In this document: piece after piece, positions 41,548 through 49,405 of the stretch
Position numbering within the stretch: position 1 is the first letter of the stretch
Layout: each line of letters opens with the position of its first letter
Assembly: GCA_034436555.1 (NCBI GenBank)
Contig: DAOTUU010000027.1
Location: 1 to 64,000 of the forward strand
Reading direction: 5' to 3'
DNA from: JAFMJV01 sp034436555
GTDB lineage: Bacteria; Chloroflexota; Limnocylindria; Limnocylindrales; CSP1-4
DNA: 64,000 nucleotides
Notes under the pieces: model-generated
Seen by the model: only the letters and a program-made list of their open reading frames with translations
What the model was told of the DNA's origin: nothing
Database searches by the model: none
Made by a program: the position numbers and the translations under genes

Positions 41548-42696
41548 TCAGCCGCCCGTGACGATGGTCCGCACGAAGTTGTCCTTCGTCTCGTACGAGG
41601 TGTTACCCCAGAACGCGCCGCCGCTCTGGGTGCCCGCCACGAGCGCGTCGTACTGGCCCGCAGGGTCGCTGATGAACGTCTGGTACGCGGCGACCTCATC
41701 CGCGTTGGTCAGGTTGGTGCCCGTGACCTGGACGATCTGAGGCACGGTCTTGCCGTCCAGCCAGTCCCCGCACAGGCGACCCAGGGCGTACCCCATCACC
41801 GAGTTCTGGAATGCCCAGGTGGACCTGATGAACGTGTTCCCGGCTGCGACCGCATCGAGGTTGCCCGAATCGCCGTTGAGGCCGGTGAGATAGATCTTGT
41901 CCACGGCCGGATCCTTACCCACCGACTCGAGGTACGCGTTGACCTGGAGGATGTCGGCGTCGGGCCCGATCCAGACGTTGATGTCCGGGTTGGCCTGGTA
42001 CAGCTGGCTGGCCTTCGTGAAGCCCTCGTCGGGCGTCGCGTGGAGCACCGGCACGTCAATGAACTTGATGCCGCCCTCGTTGAGCGCGGCCTCGGTGCCC
42101 AGACGACGCGGGATGAGCGCCTCGGCGATGGCGTCGATGCTCATGTTCGCGACGAGCGCGGTCTCGGGCGTGAGGTTCTCGTTGATCCAGGCGACCGCCG
42201 CCTTGCCCTGCTGATAGCCCAGGTCGTACTGGTCTGCCATCGTCTGGGTGTTGGCGGGCGGGGTCACGAAGAAGTCGACATAGACGCCCTGGTCGATGGC
42301 CTGCTGGAGCACCGGTGCCTGCGCCGCGGTGTCGATGGGCTGGATCACGAGGCATCCGACGCCCTTCTGGAGCTCCTGGTTGATCTGGTCGATGTTCTTG
42401 ACCGGGTCACCCGCCGCGCTGACGATGGTGTACGAGACGTTCGCGTCCTTGGCACCCTGCTCCATCGCCGCGCCGATGTCCGCGTAGTACTGGATGCCGG
42501 AATCGGGGACCATGAACGCGATGCTGCGCGGCAGATCCGGCTTGGCACCGGCGGTGTCGCTCGGCGTGAACGGACCGAACTCCGACAGGGTGGACGGGTA
42601 CGTCGGCGCGGGGCTCTGCGCGCTGACCGGGAACGCCACCGCCGCGGCCATGAGGCCCGTGGCGACGATGACCCTGGAGCGGGAATGCTTCGACAT
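41548..42696 (-). CDS. CUT2-type (RbsB-like) sugar ABC substrate-binding protein
   Basis: A 382-residue binding protein starting at ATG 42,696 with GGAGGGTGC upstream. Residues 1-28 are a signal peptide (VIVATGLMAAAVAFPVSAQ). The mature protein has the periplasmic-binding-protein type 1 fold: RSIAFMVPDSGIQYYADIGA, GVGCLVIQPIDTAAQAPVLQ, VYVDFFVTPPANTQ, INVWIGPDADILQVNAYL and KIYLTGLNGDSGNLDAV. It should capture a sugar or sugar-like ligand outside the membrane and deliver it to the fused permease-ATPase encoded at 43.7-45.8 kb. It has its own promoter and operator, allowing higher expression than the transporter core. Confidence 0.9.
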   Translation of the reverse strand: MSKHSRSRVIVATGLMAAAVAFPVSAQSPAPTYPSTLSEFGPFTPSDTAGAKPDLPRSIAFMVPDSGIQYYADIGAAMEQGAKDANVSYTIVSAAGDPVKNIDQINQELQKGVGCLVIQPIDTAAQAPVLQQAIDQGVYVDFFVTPPANTQTMADQYDLGYQQGKAAVAWINENLTPETALVANMSIDAIAEALIPRRLGTEAALNEGGIKFIDVPVLHATPDEGFTKASQLYQANPDINVWIGPDADILQVNAYLESVGKDPAVDKIYLTGLNGDSGNLDAVAAGNTFIRSTWAFQNSVMGYALGRLCGDWLDGKTVPQIVQVTGTNLTNADEVAAYQTFISDPAGQYDALVAGTQSGGAFWGNTSYETKDNFVRTIVTGG

Positions 42697-42821
42697 GCAC
42701 CCTCCTCTGGGACGGCTCAACGTGGCGGTCCGTCCCGACCCGCCGACTGCGGGGATTCCGCTCCCCGACGAGGGTGCCCATGCCGTGTCGCTGGTGCCAT
42801 CCAGGATTGGGATACCGCCAA

Positions 42822-42838
42822 GCGAAACTGCGTTTCAC
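42822..42838 (-). promoter_or_regulatory. IclR-type operator GTGAAACGCAGTTTCGC
   Basis: This 17-bp palindrome, GAAAC-N3-GTTTC with partly matching flanks, lies 12 nt downstream of the -10 box of the binding-protein promoter. A bound repressor would block initiation or early elongation. The same motif occurs at 45,837 and 45,938, and imperfectly at 32,344. Confidence 0.7.
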
Positions 42839-42850
42839 CCTCGTGGATGG

Positions 42851-42880
42851 AGGATAGTCACGTCGTGGTGGACGTGTCAA
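42851..42880 (-). promoter_or_regulatory. sigma70-type promoter of the binding-protein gene
   Basis: On the minus strand TTGACA (42,880-42,875), an 18-bp spacer and TATCCT (42,856-42,851) form a strong promoter. It precedes the operator and the binding-protein gene, with a leader of about 145 nt. The same -35 and spacer length are used at both promoters near 45.9 kb. Confidence 0.75.
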
Positions 42881-42907
42881 GCGATTCCTGGGCGATCGGG
42901 CGGCAGA

Positions 42908-43750
42908 TCACCAGACGGTCCAGCCGCCGTCGATCACGAGGTCCTGCCCGGTGACATACGCTGCCCCGGGCGAGGCGAGGAAGACAGCCGCTGCCTTGAG
43001 GTCATCCGCGCCGCCCATCCGGCCCATGGGCACGGCCGCATGGAACACGCGCAGCATCTCGTCTGAGCCCATGCCCGACGCCTCGTTCTGCTCCGAGCCG
43101 GCGAAGCCGCCGGGGCTCAGCGAGTTGATGGTCACGCCGTGCCTCGCGAGGCGCGGCGCAAGGTAGTGGGTCACCCCGTGGACCGCGTGCTTGGAGGCGA
43201 AGTACGACGGCACGTCCCAGTCCAGTCCGGGATAGAGGTCGGGGTTGCCCCCCATCTTCCCGTACACCGACGCGACGTTGATGATGCGACCCCAGCCCCG
43301 CTCCATCATGCCCGGCGCGAACAGCTGGATCAGCCGGAACTGGGCATCCACGTTGAGCGCGAACGCCCGCCGCCACTCGGCGAGCGGCACGTCCTGCCAG
43401 TGCTGGTTGGGCCCGATCCCCGCGTTGTTGAGCAGGATGTCCACGGCGCCCGCGGCATCGCCCAGGCGCAGCACGTCCTCCTCCACCGTGATGTCCGCGG
43501 GCACCGTCAGGACCTGCCGCCCGTGTGCCCGGAGCAGCTCCGCGGACGCCTCCAGGGCTGCCGCGCGACGGCCGCAGATCACCAGGTCGGCGCCCGCCTC
43601 GGCGAGCCCCAGCGCCATCTGTCGTCCGAGGCCGCCGCCCGCTCCCGTGACCAGCGCCCGGCGCCCCTCCAGCGACAGGAGCGCCAGGCCCGGCCGACTG
43701 CCGCCTCCACCGGTCGCGTCCGGACCCTTCGGTCCGCCCGGCCCGCTCAC
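42908..43750 (-). CDS. SDR-family oxidoreductase, paralogue A
   Basis: A 280-residue short-chain dehydrogenase starting at GTG 43,750 in an overlap with the fused transporter gene. The cofactor motif is VTGAGGGLGRQMALG, the NNAG motif is in ILLNNAGIGPN, the catalytic Ser is in INVASVYGK and the Tyr/Lys in SYFASKHAVHG. Between Ser and Tyr lies an insert of about 15 residues (KMGGNPDLYPGLDWDVP), which also occurs in the 47.1 kb paralogue. The C-terminal IDGGWTVW is almost the same as in that copy. It probably oxidises or reduces a hydroxyl of the imported compound with NAD(P). Confidence 0.9.
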   Translation of the reverse strand: MSGPGGPKGPDATGGGGSRPGLALLSLEGRRALVTGAGGGLGRQMALGLAEAGADLVICGRRAAALEASAELLRAHGRQVLTVPADITVEEDVLRLGDAAGAVDILLNNAGIGPNQHWQDVPLAEWRRAFALNVDAQFRLIQLFAPGMMERGWGRIINVASVYGKMGGNPDLYPGLDWDVPSYFASKHAVHGVTHYLAPRLARHGVTINSLSPGGFAGSEQNEASGMGSDEMLRVFHAAVPMGRMGGADDLKAAAVFLASPGAAYVTGQDLVIDGGWTVW

Positions 43751-45756
43751 GCGGGACCTGCGGATGTCAGGGGCGCCGTCGCAGTCGGTGCGGACGGGGG
43801 GCCACCGGGCACCGACCCCGGACGGAGACCGGCCATGAGGTGGATGAGGTCGAGCTGCGTGAGCGCCTCGATCGGGCCGTCGTGGACGACCCGGCCGAGG
43901 CGCAGCACGACCGCCCGGTCACCGACCTCGAAGATGGTGTCGATGTCGTGGCTGATGAGGATCACCGCCGCTCCTCGGTCCGCGAGCGTGCGCACGAGAT
44001 CCAGCACGTTGCGGGTCTGCTTGACCCCCAGGGCGGCGGTCGGCTCGTCCAGGATGACCACCTTGACGCCATCGCCCGCGATGCGCGCGATGGCCACCGA
44101 CTGGCGCTGGCCGCCCGAGAGGAGGCGCACGGGTCGCTCGTCGTCGTCGAGCGCGATGCCCAGCTGGACCAGCCGCTCGTGGGCCATCCGCCCGCCACGC
44201 GCGTCGTCGCGCACCGAGAACGGGCCCAGCGGGACCCTCACCGGCTCGGCCCCCAGGACCAGGTTGTACGAGGCGCCCAGGTTCGGGCACAGGGCCAGGT
44301 CCTGGTAGGCCGTCTCGATGCCCTGGCTGCGGGCGTCGTGCGGGTTCCGGATGGTCACCGGCCGGCCATCGATGGCGATGGTGCCGCCGTCCGCCTCCAC
44401 GGCGCCGCTGAGCATCTTGATGACGGAGCTCTTGCCGGCTCCGTTGTCCCCCACGAGGCACACGATCTCGCCGGCGTGGACCGCGAATGAGACCCCCCGC
44501 ACGGCGACCACCGAGCCGTACGCCTTGCGCAGGTCCGTGGCCTCGATGACGGGGCGGCCTCGCTCCCTGCCGGGCGGGGCGGCGCGGCGCGGCGGACGCT
44601 CCAGGGAACGCGCCTCCGCCGTGGCCGGGTCGACGCTGGAGGCGGCGGTCTTGCGATGCTCTCGCCGGTACACCGCCAGCTGATCGAAGGCGAGGGCCAG
44701 CAGCAGCACGCCTCCGCGGGCGATCTGCTGCCAGAAGTCCGGGACCCCCACGAAGATGATGCCCGCGTCCAGCACGCCGATTGTGACCACGCCGATGATC
44801 ACCCCGAGCGGATGCCCGGATCCGCCGCTGAAGGCGACACCGCCCAGGATCACGGCCGTCAGCACGTCCAGCTCGAAGTTCGTGCCCACCTGTGGCTGAG
44901 CACTGCCCAGGCGAGCCGTGGTGAGCACCGCCACGAGGCCCACGAGGGCCCCGTTGACCATGAACAGGTTCGTGGTCAGCCGGTTCGTGCGCACGCCCGC
45001 CAGACGGGTTGAGGGCTCACTGCCCCCCAGCGCGTAGATGCGCAGACCGACCACGGTCTTGAGCAGGATGAAGCTGCCCACGAGGAACACGACGCTGGCC
45101 ACGAGCACCGGGATGGGCACCGGCCCGATGTCACCCCGGCCGATGTCGAGGTAGCCCTGGGGGAAGCCGTAGACCGCCCGGGCGTCGGTCAGGACGAACG
45201 CGAATCCGCGGTAGATGGTGGCCAGGGCGAGCGTGACGATGAGCGGGTTGATCTTGAGGGCGCGCACCAGGCGTCCGTTGAACAGGCCGATGAGGCCGCC
45301 CATCAGGACACCCACGACCACGCCCAGCACCGGCTGCTGGGTGTCCCGCACCACCGTGGCGGTGGTCACCGAGACGATGGCGTAGATGCCGCCGATGGAC
45401 AGGTCCACGTTGCCGCCGATGAGCAGCAGCGCCGACCCGAACGCGGCGATGCCGATGGCCGTGACGTTCAGCAGGATCGTGAAGGCGTTGTCGACCGTGT
45501 GGAAGCGCGGGAACGACACGCTCAGCCCGATGATGAGGACCACGCACAGCACCGCGAGACCCAGTCGGTTCGCGGGATCCCAGGGCTTCTCGGATCCGCC
45601 CAGCGCCCGGCTCAGGGCACTCCGCCAGCCGCCTCCCGTCACGGGCGCGGCCGCCCCCGCCGCGGTCACCGGGATCGCCCTGCGGTGCCGGGCATGGCGC
45701 TGGGTCCAGGAAGCATCTCGCAGCCCTCGTATGCGGTTGGTGCGTCTCTCGATCAT
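43747..45756 (-). CDS. CUT2-type ABC permease fused to single ATPase domain
   Basis: A 669-residue fusion. Residues about 60-370 are an RbsC-like permease with eight to ten membrane segments (AIGIAAFGSALLLIGGNVDL and LGGVAFSGGSGHPLGVIIGV are family landmarks). A linker of about 45 residues follows, then one ATPase domain: Walker A GDNGAGKSSVIK, signature LLSGGQRQSVAIA, Walker B VVILDEPTAALGV and the H-loop His in ILISHDID. CUT2 systems normally have a separate permease and an ATPase with two tandem domains (RbsA), or a single-domain FrcA type. A permease-ATPase single chain would dimerise into a complete importer core. It partners with the 41.5 kb binding protein. Confidence 0.93.
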   Translation of the reverse strand: MIERRTNRIRGLRDASWTQRHARHRRAIPVTAAGAAAPVTGGGWRSALSRALGGSEKPWDPANRLGLAVLCVVLIIGLSVSFPRFHTVDNAFTILLNVTAIGIAAFGSALLLIGGNVDLSIGGIYAIVSVTTATVVRDTQQPVLGVVVGVLMGGLIGLFNGRLVRALKINPLIVTLALATIYRGFAFVLTDARAVYGFPQGYLDIGRGDIGPVPIPVLVASVVFLVGSFILLKTVVGLRIYALGGSEPSTRLAGVRTNRLTTNLFMVNGALVGLVAVLTTARLGSAQPQVGTNFELDVLTAVILGGVAFSGGSGHPLGVIIGVVTIGVLDAGIIFVGVPDFWQQIARGGVLLLALAFDQLAVYRREHRKTAASSVDPATAEARSLERPPRRAAPPGRERGRPVIEATDLRKAYGSVVAVRGVSFAVHAGEIVCLVGDNGAGKSSVIKMLSGAVEADGGTIAIDGRPVTIRNPHDARSQGIETAYQDLALCPNLGASYNLVLGAEPVRVPLGPFSVRDDARGGRMAHERLVQLGIALDDDERPVRLLSGGQRQSVAIARIAGDGVKVVILDEPTAALGVKQTRNVLDLVRTLADRGAAVILISHDIDTIFEVGDRAVVLRLGRVVHDGPIEALTQLDLIHLMAGLRPGSVPGGPPSAPTATAPLTSAGPA

Positions 45757-45836
45757 CCCGGGCGCCCGGTCCGTGATCGTGGCGGGCGTCGGGTCCCGCC
45801 GGCACCTCCGGCGTGATCCTGCTGCTGGGCCGCAGA

Positions 45837-45853
45837 GCGAAACCGCGGTTCAG
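45837..45853 (-). promoter_or_regulatory. IclR-type operator CTGAACCGCGGTTTCGC
   Basis: An imperfect copy of the shared palindrome with a perfect AACCGCGGTT core, 7 nt downstream of the -10 box of the transporter promoter. Confidence 0.6.
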
Positions 45854-45860
45854 AACCGCG

Positions 45861-45890
45861 AGCCTATCGGTCGCGGACCCGCGATGTCAA
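45861..45890 (-). promoter_or_regulatory. sigma70-type promoter of the fused transporter operon
   Basis: On the minus strand TTGACA (45,890-45,885), 18 bp and TAGGCT (45,866-45,861) precede the operator at 45,837-45,853 and the transporter gene. The -35 box is only 2 bp from that of the divergent promoter. Confidence 0.7.
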
Positions 45891-45892
45891 GG

Positions 45893-45922
45893 TTGACACG
45901 GTCCGGCGTTGGCCCCTAGCCT
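45893..45922 (+). promoter_or_regulatory. sigma70-type promoter of the dehydrogenase operon
   Basis: TTGACA (45,893-45,898), 18 bp and TAGCCT (45,917-45,922) form the rightward promoter, with the operator starting 15 nt after the -10 box. The two promoters are back to back, so one regulator can silence both operons. Confidence 0.75.
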
Positions 45923-45937
45923 GTCCGTGCCGCGAAG

Positions 45938-45954
45938 GCGAAACGCCGTTTCGC
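45938..45954 (+). promoter_or_regulatory. IclR-type operator GCGAAACGCCGTTTCGC
   Basis: A perfect 7-3-7 inverted repeat, the best copy of the motif in the window. It is positioned to cover the initially transcribed region of the alcohol dehydrogenase operon. Confidence 0.8.
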
Positions 45955-46003
45955 GTAGGACGGCACCGCCGCCGATCACCCACCCGAGAGGTTCGTTCCA
46001 CCA

Positions 46004-47092
46004 ATGCGCGCACCGGTGCTCTACCAGCCCAAGCAGCCCATCGTCATCGAGGACGTGGAGCTCATCGCCCCTCGCGCGGGCGAGGTCCACGTGAGGATGG
46101 CGGCCGCGGGCGTGTGCCACAGCTGTCTCCACGTCATGGACGGCTCCTACGAGGGATCGCCCCTGCCGATCGTGCTGGGCGACGAGGGCGCCGGCGTGGT
46201 CCAGGCGGTGGGCCCCGGCGTCACCCGCGTCAAGCCCGGCGACCACGTGATCGTCTCGTGGGCACCCTCGTGCGGCCACTGCCGCCAGTGCACCCGGGGC
46301 AAGCCCTACATCTGCGAGAACCAGCCGCCCTTCGGGTTCCTGCACGACCACACGACGCGCTTCGTGAAGGACGGCCGGGAGATCCACCACTACGGTCCGG
46401 CGACCTACTCGTCGGAAACCGTGATCCCGGAGAGCTGCGCCATCCCCATCCGCAAGGACATGCCCCTGGAGCAGGCCGCGCTCATCGGCTGCTCGGTGAC
46501 CACGGGCGTGGGCGCCGTGACCTGGACCGCGAAGGTCCCCTCGGGCGCCAGCCTCGCAGTGTGGGGCTGCGGCGGCGTGGGCCTCAACGCGGTGCAGGGC
46601 GGTGCGCTCGTGGGCGCCACGCCCATCATCGCGGTGGACACCGTGGACCGGAAGCTGGACTTCGCGCGGGAGATGGGCGCCACCCACACGTTCAACGCGA
46701 AGCAGCCGGATCTCGCCGACGCCATCAAGGCGGTCACCGGCGGACGCGGCGTGGAGTATGCCGTGGTGGCCGTGGGCGACAACCGCGCGGTCCAGCAGGC
46801 CTGGGCGGCGACCCAGAACGGCGGCACGGTCGTGATGCTGGGGCTCATGCCCACCGGGGCGATGCTGTCGGTGGACCCCATCCGGTTCATCGGCCACGAG
46901 ATCAAGCTCATCGGGTCGCGCTACGGCTCGGCGGTGCCTTCGGACGATTTCGCCCGGCTGGTGGACCTGTACCTCGATGGCAGGCTGAAGATCGACCAGC
47001 TGATCACCCGGCGCTATCCGCTCGACGACATCAACGAGGCGCACCGGGCGCTCGCGGACGGCGAGCTCGCCCGGGGCCTGCTCGTCTACTGA
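46004..47092 (+). CDS. zinc-dependent alcohol dehydrogenase (MDR family)
   Basis: A 362-residue medium-chain dehydrogenase. The catalytic zinc site begins in AAGVCHSCLHVMDG (Cys) and continues in LGDEGAGVVQ, where Asp-Glu takes the place of the usual His-Glu. The structural zinc cysteines are CGHCRQCTRGKPYIC. The Rossmann motif is AVWGCGGVGLNAVQGG. The family oxidises alcohols with NAD(P), resembling class-III-type and benzyl-alcohol dehydrogenases. It is the first gene of the rightward operon and lies directly behind the best operator of the cluster, so it probably catalyses an early or regulated step. Confidence 0.92.
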   Translation: MRAPVLYQPKQPIVIEDVELIAPRAGEVHVRMAAAGVCHSCLHVMDGSYEGSPLPIVLGDEGAGVVQAVGPGVTRVKPGDHVIVSWAPSCGHCRQCTRGKPYICENQPPFGFLHDHTTRFVKDGREIHHYGPATYSSETVIPESCAIPIRKDMPLEQAALIGCSVTTGVGAVTWTAKVPSGASLAVWGCGGVGLNAVQGGALVGATPIIAVDTVDRKLDFAREMGATHTFNAKQPDLADAIKAVTGGRGVEYAVVAVGDNRAVQQAWAATQNGGTVVMLGLMPTGAMLSVDPIRFIGHEIKLIGSRYGSAVPSDDFARLVDLYLDGRLKIDQLITRRYPLDDINEAHRALADGELARGLLVY

Positions 47093-47104
47093 GCGGGTCG
47101 CGTC

Positions 47105-47890
47105 ATGGGACACCGACTGCTGGAGCTCACCGGCAAGCGGGCGCTCATCACGGGAGCCGGCCGTGGGCTGGGTCGAGCGCTCGCCCTGGGCTACGCCGAG
47201 GCGGGCGCTGACATCGTCATCGGCGCCCGCGGCGAGGAGCGCCTGCGGGAGACCGAACGCCTCGCCCGGGAGCTGGGCGCGACCGTCACCGCGGTCGTGG
47301 CGGACGTCACCGACGAGGCCGACGTGCGCCGCCTGGCGGATGCCGCCGGCCCGGTCGACATCCTCATCAACAACGCCGGCGGCGCGATCTGGCAGCCCTG
47401 GGAGACGGTGTCCCTGGACGACTGGCACCAGGCCTTCCGACTCAACCTGGACGCCCCCTTCCGGCTCATCCAGCTCCTGGCCCCCGGGATGCTGGAGCGC
47501 GGCTGGGGCCGCATCATCAACATCGCGTCGGTCTACGGCTCGATCTCGCCCGACCGGCGCTACTACAAGCCCGATTGGGACGTCTCGTCGTACTTCGCCA
47601 CGAAGCACGGCATCAACGGCCTGACGCGCTACTTCTCCACGCGCTTCGCGCGGCAGGGCGTGACCGTCAACTCGCTGTGCCCCGGCGGCATCATGACCGC
47701 CGACCAGGACGCGGAGCTGCCCGACGACGACCGCGAGCGCCTCACCCGCTTCAGCGACGAGATGGTGCCCATGAACCGCCTGGGCGGCGCGGACGACTAC
47801 GTCGGTCCGGCGATCTTCCTGGGCTCCCAGGCGTCGCAGTACGTGACCGGCCAGCTGCTCATCGTGGACGGCGGCTGGTCGGCGTGGTGA
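47105..47890 (+). CDS. SDR-family oxidoreductase, paralogue B
   Basis: A 261-residue short-chain dehydrogenase 12 nt behind the alcohol dehydrogenase gene. Motifs are ITGAGRGLGRALALG, ILINNAGGAIWQ, INIASVYGS and the Tyr/Lys in SYFATKHGINGL. It shares the 15-residue insert between Ser and Tyr (SPDRRYYKPDWDVS) and the line RLIQLLAPGMLERGWGRII with paralogue A at 42.9 kb. The two genes belong to the two divergent operons and arose by duplication. They may act on successive hydroxyls or on stereoisomers. Confidence 0.9.
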   Translation: MGHRLLELTGKRALITGAGRGLGRALALGYAEAGADIVIGARGEERLRETERLARELGATVTAVVADVTDEADVRRLADAAGPVDILINNAGGAIWQPWETVSLDDWHQAFRLNLDAPFRLIQLLAPGMLERGWGRIINIASVYGSISPDRRYYKPDWDVSSYFATKHGINGLTRYFSTRFARQGVTVNSLCPGGIMTADQDAELPDDDRERLTRFSDEMVPMNRLGGADDYVGPAIFLGSQASQYVTGQLLIVDGGWSAW

Positions 47891-47894
47891 GCTG

Positions 47895-48314
47895 ATGCCC
47901 TACGTGCCGCCCGGTGACGCCGTCGCGCGCCCGGACACGGACCTCGGCGCGCTGGCCGCGGAGCGCGGTCCCGGGCCGTGGCGCATCCCGCTCGTGGGAG
48001 ACCCGGGCGTGCGCGCCGTCCTCCTGGGCTGGCCGCCCGGCTTCCGGACCATCCCCCATCGCCACCCCGGCGCCAGCGAGCTGTTCGCGGTCCAGTCGGG
48101 TCGCATCGGGTTCCGGTTGGCGGATCTGCCCGAGGTGGACCTGGAACCCGGCAGCTTCCTCGTGGCACGGCCCGGAGAGCTCCACGGCCTGCGCGTGCTG
48201 GGCGACGAGCCGTCGGTGCTGCTGGCCATCGTGGGCCCCAACGAGGACCGCCCCGACGAGCAGGTCGAGGACCCCGACGCGTGGCCGGACTGGCAGGTAC
48301 CCTCGGGCGCATGA
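47895..48314 (+). CDS. small cupin-domain protein
   Basis: A 139-residue protein 4 nt after the SDR gene. Cupin motif 1 is RTIPHRHPGASELFAVQSGR (two His and a Glu as metal ligands). Motif 2 is PGSFLVARPGELHGLRVLG (His). The single conserved barrel could be an isomerase, a dioxygenase or a binding protein. The metal ligands are complete, so a catalytic role is possible. Its stop overlaps the next start in an ATGA, so it is translated together with the enolase-superfamily enzyme. Confidence 0.85.
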   Translation: MPYVPPGDAVARPDTDLGALAAERGPGPWRIPLVGDPGVRAVLLGWPPGFRTIPHRHPGASELFAVQSGRIGFRLADLPEVDLEPGSFLVARPGELHGLRVLGDEPSVLLAIVGPNEDRPDEQVEDPDAWPDWQVPSGA

Positions 48315-49405
48315 GGATCACCAGCGTCACCGCGACCACGTGCGTCGTGCCCCTCCCCCGGCCCATCGTCATGGGCGAGATCCGCTTCGACGCCCGCGAG
48401 TACATCGTGGTGGAGGTCGCGGCGGACTCCGGCCAGACCGGCATCGGCTTCGGGATGACCCGGAACGCGCCCGTGAAGGCGGTCATCGACCGGAGCCTCG
48501 CGCTATCCCTGGAGGGCAGGGACCCGCTCATCACCGAGGGGCTGTGGGACGCGCTCTACCACCGCAACCTGCCCCAGGGCCAGCGGGGCATCTTCATGCG
48601 CGCCCTGTCGGCGGTGGACATCGCCCTGTGGGACCTCAAGGGCAAGGTCGCCGGACTGCCGGTGTGGAAGCTTCTGGGCGGGGCCCGCGAGCGGGTGCCG
48701 GTGTCGGTGGCGGGCGGCTATCCCGCGTCGGACCGGACCCTCGCCGACTTCGAGGCGGAGATCGCGGACTACGCCGCCAAGGGCTACCGGACCATCAAGA
48801 TCGCGGCCGGCGAGCTGGACGACGACACGGTCCGGCTCCGTGCGGCCCGGAGGGTCCTGGGGCCCGACATCGCGCTCGCGGACGACATCCATTGGGCCTT
48901 CCGAGACCTCCTCTCGGTGGTGCCCACGGTGCGCCGCTGGGCGGACCTCGATCTCGCCTTCCTGGAGGACCCGTTCCCGTCGGAGCTGGTCGACCTGTCG
49001 GTGCAGCTCCGGGAGCAGACCGGCCAGCGCCTCGCCCTGGGTGAGGACACGGTCGGTCGCTGGGCGTTCAAGGAGCTCCTGGAGCGCCAGAAGCCGGACC
49101 TGCTGCGCGTGGACGCCACGGTCGCGGGCGGCCTGTCCGAGGCGGCGAAGATCTGCGCCCTCGCGGCGGCCCACGGCGTGCCCGTGTTCCCCCACGTCTT
49201 CCCCGAGGTCCACGTCCACCTGGGCGCGGCGTTCCCGGGCATCGCGATGGTGGAGATGACCGACCCGACCTACCAGACCGAGACGCTCTACACCCTGTTC
49301 AAGGAGTGGGTGCGGTTCGAGGACGGCCACCTGGTGGCCCCCGAGGCGCCGGGCCTGGGCGTGGAGCTGGACCGGGACGCGCTCGAGCGCTGGGCGGTCC
49401 GATGA
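48311..49405 (+). CDS. enolase-superfamily (mandelate racemase-like) enzyme
   Basis: A 364-residue MR/MLE enzyme starting at ATG 48,311 in an ATGA overlap with the cupin gene. The capping domain opens ITSVTATTCVVPLPRPIVMG. The barrel has YRTIKIAAGELDDD (Lys), metal ligands Asp in LADDIHWAF, Glu in AFLEDPFP and Glu in LALGEDTVG, and a His pair in PVFPHVFPEVHVHLG. Lys plus His acid/base residues are typical of the mandelate racemase subgroup, which includes racemases and acid-sugar dehydratases. Its stop overlaps the next SDR start. Confidence 0.87.
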   Translation: MRITSVTATTCVVPLPRPIVMGEIRFDAREYIVVEVAADSGQTGIGFGMTRNAPVKAVIDRSLALSLEGRDPLITEGLWDALYHRNLPQGQRGIFMRALSAVDIALWDLKGKVAGLPVWKLLGGARERVPVSVAGGYPASDRTLADFEAEIADYAAKGYRTIKIAAGELDDDTVRLRAARRVLGPDIALADDIHWAFRDLLSVVPTVRRWADLDLAFLEDPFPSELVDLSVQLREQTGQRLALGEDTVGRWAFKELLERQKPDLLRVDATVAGGLSEAAKICALAAAHGVPVFPHVFPEVHVHLGAAFPGIAMVEMTDPTYQTETLYTLFKEWVRFEDGHLVAPEAPGLGVELDRDALERWAVR

